Source: Entophlyctis helioformis
Taxonomy: Eukaryota; Chytridiomycota; Chytridiomycetes; Chytridiales; Chytriomycetaceae
DNA: 64,000 bases
Direction: 5' to 3'
Assembly (NCBI GenBank): GCA_025526915.1
Contig: JAHLKH010000116.1
Location: 1 to 64,000, forward strand
The position numbers were made by a program, and so were the translations under genes. Numbering within the stretch: position 1 is the stretch's first letter; each line of letters starts with the position of its first letter. The notes below the pieces were generated by a model. The model was not told the origin of the DNA. It saw nothing but the letters and a program-made list of their open reading frames with translations, and searched no databases. Positions 43,208 to 52,665 of the stretch are shown piece by piece.

Positions 43208-46200
43208 ATGCTCAAGCTGTTCAAGAAGAAAAAGGACCCAGCGCCGGCGGCTGCAACGGCGCCAGCTGCAACGGCCCGCCCAGGCTCGCCGGCACCACCA
43301 CAAACGACGACGGCGACGACGACGACGGCAGGCAGCCCAGCGCCGCCGTCTGCCACGGATCATCGCAGAGGCTCCGTGCCCATGAAGGCCGTGCTGGTGC
43401 GGCCGCACAACACCCCAAGCGAAGCGTCGTCTGCGCTCAGCACCATCAGCGGCGCCAGCGACAGCAGCATCCAAGGCATTGTCGCCGGCAACCGCACACG
43501 CCCAAGCATTGATTCAACGGGCGGCCGTGTGCACCACCAGCCGTCGCTCGACGACGACGAAGAGCGGCTCAACACCGAAGCAACCGAGCGCTGGATCCGC
43601 CGTCCGAGCGTGGGCCTGCCCGTACCGGCTGCTGCTGCCGGCACGCCCTCCACCGTCGCCGCCGCCGCCAATGCTGCTCCTGGCGGTGTGCCCGCCGTGG
43701 CTTCACCGTCGGCGCCAGCTTCCGCACCCACAGCCACGCAACGCCGCATGGTCAGCGACGCTGCCGGCTCAGCACAGTCTGCCGGCCCGAGCGGCGAGAT
43801 GCAGTCCCGCAAGTCCCGCGTGCGCGAGCTGGCCACGATGCACCAGCTGTCCATTGCGCCGTCGTCGGCATCCAAGCCCAAGAAGCTCAAAAAGGCCAAG
43901 GCGGCCAAGCTGGCCAAGGCCGGCAAGGCCGGCAAGGCGGGCAAGACGCCAAAGACGCCAAAGACGCCGATCCAGCGCACGGCATCGACGCACTCGGCCT
44001 CGACCATCGTCTCGGACGCCGGCGATCGCATGGTCGTGCGCCGCCCGTCGCTCTCGTCCATCTACACCCACATCGACATGGACGGCGCGCCGGCCTCGCC
44101 CGCCATGTCGTTTGCCGCCGTCGATTCGCCGCGTCCGGGCTCGATCCCCGAGTCGTTTGTGTTCCCCGTCGCGCCGGCCTCGCCCGTGCTCCGCTCGCCG
44201 TCCCTCATGTCGATCGAGGTGGCGGGCTTTGTCCGCCGCGGTGCGTCGCACGGCGCGTCCATCCACAAGCAGCTGAGTGTCCGTGCCGTGCGTGCGCGGC
44301 TCAGCATGTACGAGGAGCTGAGCATGGTCGGCCGTGATGGAGGTGCCGATGCGGGCGAGGACGAGGAGGCTGCGCACGGCGAGGACGAGTACGAGTACTC
44401 GGACGGCCAGGACCACGATGTCGACGATGTTGACGACGAAGGTGACGACGACGATGGCGAGGACGAGGGCGAGGAGGAAGAGTATGACGAGGACGGCGTC
44501 GAGTACGAGTACGAGTACGACGAGGACGGCAACATCATTTATGGCGACGACGCGGACGACGAGTTTGGCCAGAATGGCAGCGACGGTGCACGCGGCGAGG
44601 ACGATGCGCCTCCCAGTGCCAGCGTGACCACGCCCAGCACAGTCACGGTCATGGCAGCTGCCGCCACTGCCGTCGCTGCCGCTTCCGCAATCTCAGACGA
44701 TGTGACACCAACACCGACCCGGCCCGGCCCGCCGCCTGTCCACTACAGCACGCCAGAGTCGGTTCTCGGCCACATGTACGAACGCGATCTGCCTGCGACA
44801 CCCGAGAGCGTCGTTAGCACGACGGTTGGCGAACCCGACGACATCTCGGACAGCCAGACGGACACTCGCACCGAGACGGCGACTGCAACCGTCGTCGCAC
44901 CCGTCGCACCCGTCGCACCCGTCGCACCCGTCGAGCACGCGATTGCACCAACGGTCGCCGAACCCGTCGCCGTGATTGCGCCTATCCCGATCGCGGCAGT
45001 GCCAGCCCCCGTGCCCGCCCCCGTGCCGCCCCGAATGACGATCGACGAGCTCATGAACGAAGTGCAGCAGTTCCTCGACGACTGCGACGTGTCGAGCGTC
45101 TCTGGCGCCGGCACCCCCTCGGCCACCCTGTCGCGCAATGCTTCCCGCACGGCTGCCGAGAACTTGGAAGCGGTTGCACGCCTTGCCTATAACATGGCCG
45201 ACGGCATGGACGTGTCGACGGTTGTGGGCGGTGCTGACGCGAGCGATACCGGCACGGTCGTCGCGCTGGATGGCGGCCACACTGAATCTGCTCTTCTGCG
45301 TGCACCGACGCCTGTGTCTGCACCAACACGAGTTCCGACGCCTGTCTCTGCACCGACACGCGTGCCGACGCCTATGCTTGCACCAACACCTATCCGCGCA
45401 CCAACGCCAGCCGCTGCAGAAACACTGCAACGCGCCAGGTCGCCGCTCGGCGAGGCCAGGCTCCCTGGTGCTTCCATCTTCCGAAGCCACAGTCTGCGGT
45501 TACCGACCCTGAAACGGTTCAGTCTGTCGCCCCCGCCTGCTGCCTCGCGACGCGTGACGATCAGCTCGACCTCTGCTGGCGATATCGAGGGCGGTGTGGT
45601 TGCTCCCACGCCCACACGTCCAGGGCTCCTGCGCACGTTTAGTCTCAACCGCGGTGGGCGGCTCGGACGCAAGGAGCCGCTGGCGGATGCCACGCCGCAC
45701 GCGCAGTCGCGCGGCAAGGGTGCAAGCGACAACTCGACCGGCGGACGCTACTCGATGCCGTTTGAAGTCTCGTCGACCATGCTGCTGCCGTCTGGTGAAG
45801 CATCACAGATCCAGCACGACGCCAGCAACGATGAAGACGAGGATGACGACAATGTGTGCATGCTCACACCGGTTGCGGAGGTGCCGGACGAAGACGCCGC
45901 CCGCACGCGCGACTCGGCGTTTTTCTCGCGCGGCTCGCATCTGATGCTCGAGCGATACCTTGCCCAACAGGCCGGCTCCACCCTCTCTGGCAGCAGCGGC
46001 ATGCATGCGGACACCGACCCGTACACTCATGTCCGCGCCGCCTCGCCTGCGCTGGGCATGCTGCGGACATCGTCGCCCCACGCGGGCAGCCCGGCGTACA
46101 CGACCGGATACCGGCGGCCGTCCGACTACGTGCAAGACATTCTGAGCGGATCGACGCTGTTTGCGTCGGCGTCCATGCCCTCGGGCGGCGATCTCGCCAC

Positions 46201-46594
46201 ATGGATTGCTGGCCAACGCATGGCGCACGTGTCGCCTGAGCCGCGCTCGGTGATGTCGTCGGCGCCGTCGGTCGATCGTGCCTTGTCGCCTGTCCCGCCG
46301 ACTGTCATTGCCAGCGCTGCCTTGCCGGTGTCGGCTCCCGTGAATGGGAACGTGTCGCCGCCCACGTCCGACACGCGTGTCGTCTCTGCCACGTCGTCGG
46401 ACCCCAAACCGCATGGCGCAACAACCAGTGGTGGTGGTAGCACGGGTGCGGGCAGCGCCACCAAACCAGACAAGAAACTTGGATTCTTCTCGCGCATGGC
46501 AGCACGCGCCGGACCCAAGGATCCATCCAAACGGCGGCCGTCTGATCCCGGCGCGGCCACCGTCCCGCTCGGCCAACTCGCTGCCCTGCACTAA
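43208..46594 (+). CDS. Large disordered protein with acidic block, unknown
   Basis: A single 1,128-codon exon starts at MLKLFKKKKDPAP (an earlier in-frame ATG at 43181 is less likely). Nearly the whole protein is low complexity. It has an N-terminal basic patch, a Lys/Ala-rich run (near 43870-43970), and a strongly acidic Glu/Asp/Tyr block of about 90 residues (near 44340-44590). Runs of VAP and of APTPxR units follow (44897-44936; 45300-45410), then Ser/Arg-rich segments resembling kinase sites (RPSLSSIY, RRPSDPG) and a basic C-terminus. A conserved-looking helix (TIDELMNEVQQFLDDCDVSS) sits near 45040. It may be a signalling or polarity scaffold; no family was recognised. Confidence 0.75.
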   Translation: MLKLFKKKKDPAPAAATAPAATARPGSPAPPQTTTATTTTAGSPAPPSATDHRRGSVPMKAVLVRPHNTPSEASSALSTISGASDSSIQGIVAGNRTRPSIDSTGGRVHHQPSLDDDEERLNTEATERWIRRPSVGLPVPAAAAGTPSTVAAAANAAPGGVPAVASPSAPASAPTATQRRMVSDAAGSAQSAGPSGEMQSRKSRVRELATMHQLSIAPSSASKPKKLKKAKAAKLAKAGKAGKAGKTPKTPKTPIQRTASTHSASTIVSDAGDRMVVRRPSLSSIYTHIDMDGAPASPAMSFAAVDSPRPGSIPESFVFPVAPASPVLRSPSLMSIEVAGFVRRGASHGASIHKQLSVRAVRARLSMYEELSMVGRDGGADAGEDEEAAHGEDEYEYSDGQDHDVDDVDDEGDDDDGEDEGEEEEYDEDGVEYEYEYDEDGNIIYGDDADDEFGQNGSDGARGEDDAPPSASVTTPSTVTVMAAAATAVAAASAISDDVTPTPTRPGPPPVHYSTPESVLGHMYERDLPATPESVVSTTVGEPDDISDSQTDTRTETATATVVAPVAPVAPVAPVEHAIAPTVAEPVAVIAPIPIAAVPAPVPAPVPPRMTIDELMNEVQQFLDDCDVSSVSGAGTPSATLSRNASRTAAENLEAVARLAYNMADGMDVSTVVGGADASDTGTVVALDGGHTESALLRAPTPVSAPTRVPTPVSAPTRVPTPMLAPTPIRAPTPAAAETLQRARSPLGEARLPGASIFRSHSLRLPTLKRFSLSPPPAASRRVTISSTSAGDIEGGVVAPTPTRPGLLRTFSLNRGGRLGRKEPLADATPHAQSRGKGASDNSTGGRYSMPFEVSSTMLLPSGEASQIQHDASNDEDEDDDNVCMLTPVAEVPDEDAARTRDSAFFSRGSHLMLERYLAQQAGSTLSGSSGMHADTDPYTHVRAASPALGMLRTSSPHAGSPAYTTGYRRPSDYVQDILSGSTLFASASMPSGGDLATWIAGQRMAHVSPEPRSVMSSAPSVDRALSPVPPTVIASAALPVSAPVNGNVSPPTSDTRVVSATSSDPKPHGATTSGGGSTGAGSATKPDKKLGFFSRMAARAGPKDPSKRRPSDPGAATVPLGQLAALH

Positions 46595-46647
46595 TCCCAC
46601 GCATATCCTATCTCATCCCGCCACTTTAATGAAAACGGGCTTTTTGT

Positions 46648-47522
46648 TCATGCTTGGCCTGCGTACGCATTGAACCAGTCGGCAAACGGCACGCAGGTGA
46701 TGGAGATGAGCGCATCGAGACGCGCCGTCGACAGCTGCGCGTCCTGGGGTCGTGTCGCTATCGGATCGACTGGCGCGTCGGTGATGGGCACCAGGTGGCT
46801 CATGTCCAGTCCATACGCCTTGGCAATCACCTCTGCACATTTCGTGTCAGCCACGCCTCCGTCTCCACCAGTCACCTCCACCAGTCACTCCCACCAGTCA
46901 CCGCCACTTACTGCACATGTCGTACTTGGTCATGCGCTCCTTGGCACTGAAATGCAGGATCCCGCCAGCAGCGTCGCGCACACCAGCCAGCCCGACAATC
47001 GCCCGCGCCACATCCGACACGTTGGTCGGGAACCGGCTCTGGTGGTGGTCCATGTCGGCCCGCTTGCCGGCACGGATCACGTCCAGCAGGACGTTGACGG
47101 CAGACTCGGACGCGGTCGTCACGCTCCCGTACAGCACTGGCACGCGCAGTATCGTTGCCGTGCGGCTGACGGATTCGACCGCCTTTTCGCCGCCGAGCTT
47201 CGTCTTGCCTGTGCGTGTCCATCGGTCGCATCGGTCAGTCGGTCGCATCGGTCGTATCGGTTGTCCGTGCCCATGCGATCTGTGCACGATGGATAGCCTC
47301 ATGCAGCACACAAGGCACCGCACCGTAAAAGTTGAGGGGGTTCGGGGTGTCGGTGACCGAGTAGGGCGGCGCCGTGCCGTCAAAGACATAGTCGGTCGAG
47401 ATGTACACGAGCCAGGCACCGACGGCCTCGGTCTGCTCGGCGAGGTTGCGGGTCGCATCCACATTCAACTGCAGGTTCCCTTGTGGTGAGTCTCGGCTGA
47501 CAGGCTGACAGACGCACGGATG

Positions 47523-47554
<32 letters not shown>

Positions 47555-47902
47555 TACACGCAGGGTGCCGGCCTCGTCACGGGCCGCCACATCTGGCCGG
47601 CGCTCGGCGGCGCAGTGCACCACAATGGCTGGCCGCTCTGCCGCCATGAAGGCCTTGACGTGCTCAAAGTCGGTCAGATCCAGCTTGACCAGCGGTGGCT
47701 CGGCGCGGGAGAATGCAGTGCCAACGACTGCAGCACGGCCCCGGCGAGCGGAGGGTTAGGGTGAGTCGAGTGCTACGACTGGGTTGCGGCTGGCGCATGT
47801 GCACGTACCTTGGTACGCTGGGTTGGATGCAAACGCTGCAAGCACGGCACGGCCGAGCAGGCCGGAAGCGCCAGTCACGACCACCTTGGTTGTCGATGCC
47901 AT
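46648..47902 (-). CDS. RmlD/MAT2B-type NAD(P)-dependent reductase-like protein
   Basis: Five exons (47902-47809, 47727-47560, 47479-47324, 47208-46912, 46832-46648) join in phase to 299 aa, the usual size. It is an extended short-chain dehydrogenase with Rossmann motif [12 protein letters not shown], the STDYVFDG strand and active-site YGKTKLGGE, as in dTDP-4-dehydrorhamnose reductases (RmlD) and in the regulatory beta subunit of methionine adenosyltransferase (MAT2B). In fungi the MAT2B-type role is the likelier one, but no rhamnose or methionine gene nearby helps decide. A TATA-rich element (47951-47967) lies about 50 bp upstream. Confidence 0.88.
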
Positions 47903-47950
47903 TTCGTGGTCGATGGAGAAGAGTAGACCGGGGGGCTATCAAACGACGCT

Positions 47951-47967
47951 TTATATGTATATATAAG
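47951..47967 (-). promoter_or_regulatory. TATA element of the RmlD/MAT2B-like gene
   Basis: On the minus strand this reads CTTATATATACATATAA and starts about 50 bp upstream of the ATG at 47902. Confidence 0.65.
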
Positions 47968-48047
47968 AAACTAGTACGCATAAGGTGGGAGACTAGATGT
48001 GTGGGGTGTGGGGTGTGGGGAGCCGCTGACCGACGAGACGAGCATAC

Positions 48048-48611
48048 TCAGGCAGAGGCGGGACGGTAGTACCAGAACTGCGCAGTGAACCGCTGGTCAC
48101 GGATGCGTCCAACCTTCTTGGCATCGCATCTGGCGTTGTTGACAAGACCGTTCTTGGTGTTGGCGCGAATAACGTACTCGGTGCCGGCAAAGTAGTCGGT
48201 GGGCGAGCCGGGGACGAGGGAGGTGGTCTGGAACAGTGCGTAGTTGATGTCAAAGGCGTTTGCAAACTGCGACGTGCGGCGGACCCAGCGGCCGTTGACC
48301 TGCGAGCCAGTCGGGGTGTGCGTCCACGTGTGCTGGCCAATGGTGAGGTTGGTCGAGTACGAGCCGAGGAGCGTCTTGCGGCGGACGGTGTACAGCTTGG
48401 CCTCGAGCTTGGTGCGGACCCAGCTGGTCGTGTTGGTGCCCTCGGTAATCGCGCAGATGTAGTAGGCTTTGCCGCGGGCCTTGTGGACGGCGAAGCGGTT
48501 GAAGCCAGATGGGAGCTGAAGGGCAGCCTCGACTTCTGACTGAGTAGGCGTCGTCTGAGCAAGGACGGAGAGGATGGACGCGAAGAGAACAAAGAGGGTC
48601 GTGAGCTGCAT
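48048..48611 (-). CDS. Small secreted protein, DUF3455-like
   Basis: A single exon encodes 187 aa. The signal peptide MQLTTLFVLFASILSVLAQ is followed by a beta-rich mature region with LPSGFNRFAVHKARGKAYY, a mid-chain W-x6-AKLYT segment and GQHTWTHTPTGSQVNG. The pattern of an early LPxG, a central YxC, then GxHTW and a GSxVxG turn resembles secreted DUF3455 proteins of fungi and bacteria, whose function is unknown. There are only two cysteines. No close paralogue lies in the window. The family assignment is tentative; the coding call is firm. Confidence 0.75.
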   Translation of the reverse strand: MQLTTLFVLFASILSVLAQTTPTQSEVEAALQLPSGFNRFAVHKARGKAYYICAITEGTNTTSWVRTKLEAKLYTVRRKTLLGSYSTNLTIGQHTWTHTPTGSQVNGRWVRRTSQFANAFDINYALFQTTSLVPGSPTDYFAGTEYVIRANTKNGLVNNARCDAKKVGRIRDQRFTAQFWYYRPASA

Positions 48612-48938
48612 GTTGTTTGGCTGGTTGGCTGGCTGGCTGGCTGGCTGGTTGTGTGGGATGGTGAGGTGGCACAGCGTCTGAACGGCAGCCTTTTGTACTC
48701 GAGCCTGCTGTCTGTGCAATCATTGATTCGAGGCGATACTTATCGGATTTATATCGCGGAGTTTTATAAGATCTTATCATGAAACGCGGTCGTGAATATG
48801 GCGCAACCGAGGCGAAGCGACAACAGGCCATCCGCCCCCCTACCAGCCAGCATCAGCAATACGCTTGATTCAACATCTTCATTGCACATCACAGCAGATC
48901 GCATCGAGTTCACAGAATCACAAAAAGTTACACACGCC
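48612..48938. other. Intergenic region
   Basis: This is the promoter of the small secreted protein, with a run of (GGCT)n on the plus strand near 48630-48648 and TATAAAT on the minus strand near 48747-48753. The 3' flank of the chitin deacetylase follows. No gene is seen. Confidence 0.5.
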
Positions 48939-50235
48939 TCAGCGGTACCACTTGTCAGGTGTGTCGCCGAGGCACTCGCCAACCGTCACAAATCTGTATC
49001 CAATAGCAGTGTAGCGGTCAATCACAATCTTTGTCCACGCGTTGACCGTCTCGATGACATGGTCATGCTGCAGCGTTATCAGCGAGGTCTGCGGGATGGA
49101 CAGTCCAGCAAGCCCCAGTGAGTAGTTGTACTCGTCCTGCTGGATGGCGTTGGGTTGGCCCGTGTGCTCGTAGTCCTTGGAGTCGACGTTGAGCCAGATG
49201 ACGCGGTATCCCCACGAGCCGAGAGCGTTGAGGACGGCATTGTTGGATGCACCATATGGCGGACGCATGTACACGGGCCGCTTTCCAATAACCCTGGCGA
49301 TGGCATCGTCGTTGAGACGCATCTGGTCCCACATGCCCTGCGTCGACAGCGTCGTGAGATCGGCGTGGGTCTGTGTGTGCGAGGCGATCTGCATGCAGCC
49401 GTCAAGCAAGCATCGTCGTCAGCAGCGAGCATCCACCGTGCAGTCAAGCGGTGAGTGCCAGTACCTGGTGGCCCTCGGTGTATGCTCGCAGCAAGTAACC
49501 ACGGTACGGCTCGATCGAGATATCGCCCCAGTTCCTTGCATTCACAAAGAACGTCGCCTTGATGTTGTTCGCCTTGAGCACGTCCAGAAGGTTCCCGGTG
49601 ATGCTCGTTGGGCCGTCGTCAAACGTCAGCGCAAACAGGCCGGGTCTGGTGCACGTTGTGATCCACGGAGCGCGCTTGGCAGGATCGATTGGTGGAGGCG
49701 TGCTCGGCCAGGTGGGGTAAGGCGACGACGACGGAGCAGGGGAGGGCGACGCGGTTGGTGACGCAGAGCAGATGCCGAATCCAGCTTGGCAGCCTGTGCC
49801 GCAATGGCCGGTTGTGGTCCCACACCAACCATACTGCGAGCAGCACATGGCTGAGCCGCACGTGTATCCGTTGCTGCCACATTGGCCATTGATCGTGAGC
49901 GGAAGGCCGGTTGGCGCAGGAGACGGCGACGGCGACGGCAGAGCATTGCATTGGCCGTACGCCGGCTGGCAGTTTGTGCCGCAGTGATTGACCGTCGTGC
50001 CGCACCAGCCGTATTGAGAGCAGCACTGGCCTGGGCTGCAGTAGTTGCCATTAAAGGTACCACAGCGATCGTCGGTCGTCAGAGCACGCTTGGAGAGCCG
50101 AGCGCGGTTGTGGAGCAGCCCAAGCGACGTGGCATTGCCAGCATCAGCAGGGTCAGATGCGGAAGATTTTGGGACGGCAAGCACGCGCGACTGAGCAGTA
50201 GCGGCGATGATCAGAAGGGCGGTGCGGGCCAGCAT
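48939..50235 (-). CDS. Secreted chitin deacetylase with two chitin-binding domains
   Basis: Two exons (50235-49465, 49388-48939; phase 0) encode 406 aa. After a signal peptide come two CBM18 hevein-like chitin-binding domains (CCSQYGWCGTTVNHCGTNC and CCSQYGWCGTTTGHCGTGC). A Pro/Ser linker leads to a NodB polysaccharide deacetylase domain with all main motifs: TFDDGPT (catalytic base and metal Asp), SHTQTH (metal His pair) and RPPYGA. It removes acetyl groups from chitin to make chitosan, acting in the wall or outside the cell. CBM18 plus deacetylase proteins are expanded in chytrids. The end (FVTVGECLGDTPDKWYR) is typical of family members. Confidence 0.95.
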
Positions 50236-50537
50236 CGTCGTGGGTGCACTCGTCGAGCCTGTGCTTGCTGAATGCCCTGAAGAGGATGCTGTGACACCAG
50301 CAGCCAGCAGCGCGAGTCTTTAACTGATCGCCATGTCGCAGGCGGGGCTGTGCGGCGCGTTGCTCCCTCCCTTTCCACTGCGTCTCCCTCCCTGCCTGCC
50401 GTGCTGCTTTGCGGTTGCCCATCCACCCATGCGCTGGCCCATCCACCGATCCATCCCAAGCAGCCAGAGCATCCCCGGCAACCAATGGCTTTGCATCCGC
50501 ATCCATCGCACATTTATTTCGCCCCATCGAACCTACA
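50236..50537. other. Intergenic region
   Basis: 302 bp between two minus-strand genes: the promoter of the chitin deacetylase and the 3' flank of the prenylcysteine oxidase. No clear TATA box and no gene. Confidence 0.5.
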
Positions 50538-52412
50538 TCACAGCCCGTCTGCACTCTGACGAGCCTCGAATTGCCTGGCAACCAATTCAGCCACGTTGCG
50601 GCCGGCTATCGTCTCTGTCTCCATCGTGCTCACCAGTCCCTCAAACGCATTGACGTAGTACAGACCATCCTTGTCAATCACCGTGTTGAGCCTCCATTTG
50701 TCGCCAGCATCGCTGCTGTCACCGCCAGTCTCAACCGGCGGCAAGTACGGGTAGCTGCCGGGCCGGTCCCATGCATATGCAAACGTGTATCCGCGGGCAA
50801 CAAACATGCCGTCAAGGTGGCTGTCGCGCAGCGGCGCATTCGAGAACATCTTGACGACCACATGCGTGGCGTTGAGCGCGCGGTTGATGGAGAACGTGTG
50901 AAACGGCAGGTTGTCGTGCGGCGGCGACGGCGTCAGCAGCGTGCGCGGGATCTCCTTGCGTTCCTTGAGCCCAAAGAATGCCGGGTTCAGCTCGCCAACC
51001 ACCACCGTCACGTACAGACGGACGTATCGGAAGAGCGGGAACGCGTTCACGTCGATGCCGTCAAACGCTATGCCTGATGCATGGATCGGTGCTGCGATGA
51101 CGACCGCGTCGGCAACAAGCGTTTCGCTGCCTGCGACCGATACATGGAACTCGGGCCTGCCGTCTGCAGCCTTGCTCGCCACCTTGGCGATGCGCGTGAC
51201 CTGCTGGTTCAGCCGGACGTCTTTGCCGTCCAGCATGCGCTCAAAGATCAGGTAGTTGCCGCCCTTGACATTGTACATCTCCTCCGTGCCGCTGTACAGC
51301 GCAATGAGGCCGCCAAACGCGCGGATGGATCCAACGTCTTGGAGGTACGTGTTGCGCACAATGCCGCCAAGCATCTCTTCGGTGAATGTGGCGGAGATGC
51401 CCTTGGCATCCATGAACTCTTTGGCCGACTTGGAGACGGTGTCCTGGATGCCGAGATCGGCCACGAGCTGCGCCACATTGTCGAATGGCCGGCCCTGGCC
51501 GAACCGCTCGTAGATCTTGATGAAAGCGTCGGCAGTGGCGCGGGCGATGCCGGCGGCCTGAATCGGGCCGTTGAAGAAGCCGTAGCGGGAGAGCAGACGG
51601 AACGTCGAGAGCCACGATCCAAACCATTTCCAGCCGCTCTTGGAGGACGGCGATTCGAGGTACCGCCAGTCGACGCCGTCCCACACACCAAACGATGCAT
51701 AGAGGCTGTCGGCGAGGGGATCTTGGCCCGGGCCCTGTGTTTCGAGGCCGAGATCCCTGGATGCGTTCACGAGGTGGTGGTTGGCCTTTGCAAAGATGGA
51801 TGCACCGAGCTCTATCGTGAGCTCCTCGATGCGGCACATGTCGTTGCTGCCTTCGCCATTGCCATCGCCTGCAGATGCGGACGCTCGCTGCTGGCGGCCA
51901 GCCGACGGAGACGGGCCGGACGCAGGGTCGTCGCAGACAGTGACGTTGAGCGCCACAATGCGGGCTCGGCCGCCGATGCGCTCGGCACGTTCAAGCACGG
52001 TGACCTGTCGGGCATTGGACGGCGGAAGCTTGTCGAGATAGTACGACTGGCCGGCCGTTGCGTGTCAGTCTGTGTGTGTGCAGGTGTGCAGGGCAAGACG
52101 CTCCGCACTCACAAAGGAAGCACCGGCAGCACCAGCGCCAATGACTACAATCCTGGCTGGCTGCTCGGCCGTCCGGTGAGTGTGGCCCTGGCGGCCCGCT
52201 GCACTCGTCGCGGCCGCGATGCTGAACGGATCGGCGCTGGCCGGGTCGGCGTTGCTCTGCATGACGAGGAGCGGCCCGCTGCGGCCGTCGACGAGCGCCG
52301 ACATGTCGGCAGCCTCGTGCACGCCGACCGCATGCAGGCCCGCGGGCTCGTGGGCGGCCGCGACAGCCACGGCGGCCGCCATTGTGGCCAGATGCAGCAA
52401 TGCCCGTGTCAT
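50538..52412 (-). CDS. PCYOX1: Prenylcysteine oxidase
   Basis: Two exons (52412-52113, 52046-50538; phase 0) give 602 aa. A signal-peptide-like N-terminus (ALLHLATMAAAVAVAAAHEP) and a non-conserved segment precede the FAD-binding motif VVIGAGAAGASF, which is completed across the intron by SYYLDKLPP, VTVLERAERIGGRA and the ELGASIFAKANHHLVNAS region. The prenylcysteine lyase domain follows to the C-terminus. The enzyme oxidatively cleaves farnesyl- or geranylgeranyl-cysteine released from degraded prenylated proteins, in lysosome/vacuole or secreted. A Ser/Gly-rich insertion interrupts the second strand of the FAD domain (near 51870-51930). Confidence 0.92.
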
Positions 52413-52665
52413 CCTAGTGATCTGACTCTAGTGGCAATAGGGCGAGGGAATGCCGGCAAACCGCCGGCAAATGGCCCGACATTCAAACAATTACCAAGCG
52501 TTTTGGAATTGGATTCGACCCGAGAGGCGACGGATGCAAGCGAGCACATCACACGATGGAAGGTTCGAGTCAGCAGCGAGCAGGCGACGACAGGCGGGCG
52601 AGGCACATCCAACGAGATGCTCACCTTGCACCATTGTTTGAATAATGATGTGATAAAGTGACCCG
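52413..52665. other. Spacer 3' of the Fanzor gene with GC-rich hairpin
   Basis: These 253 bp lie between the Fanzor stop and the prenylcysteine oxidase ATG, both on the minus strand. A perfect inverted repeat GCCGGC-AAACC-GCCGGC lies at 52452-52468. In TnpB and Fanzor elements the guide (omega) RNA is usually encoded at this side, so this is the place to look for it. It must also hold the promoter of the next gene. Confidence 0.35.
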
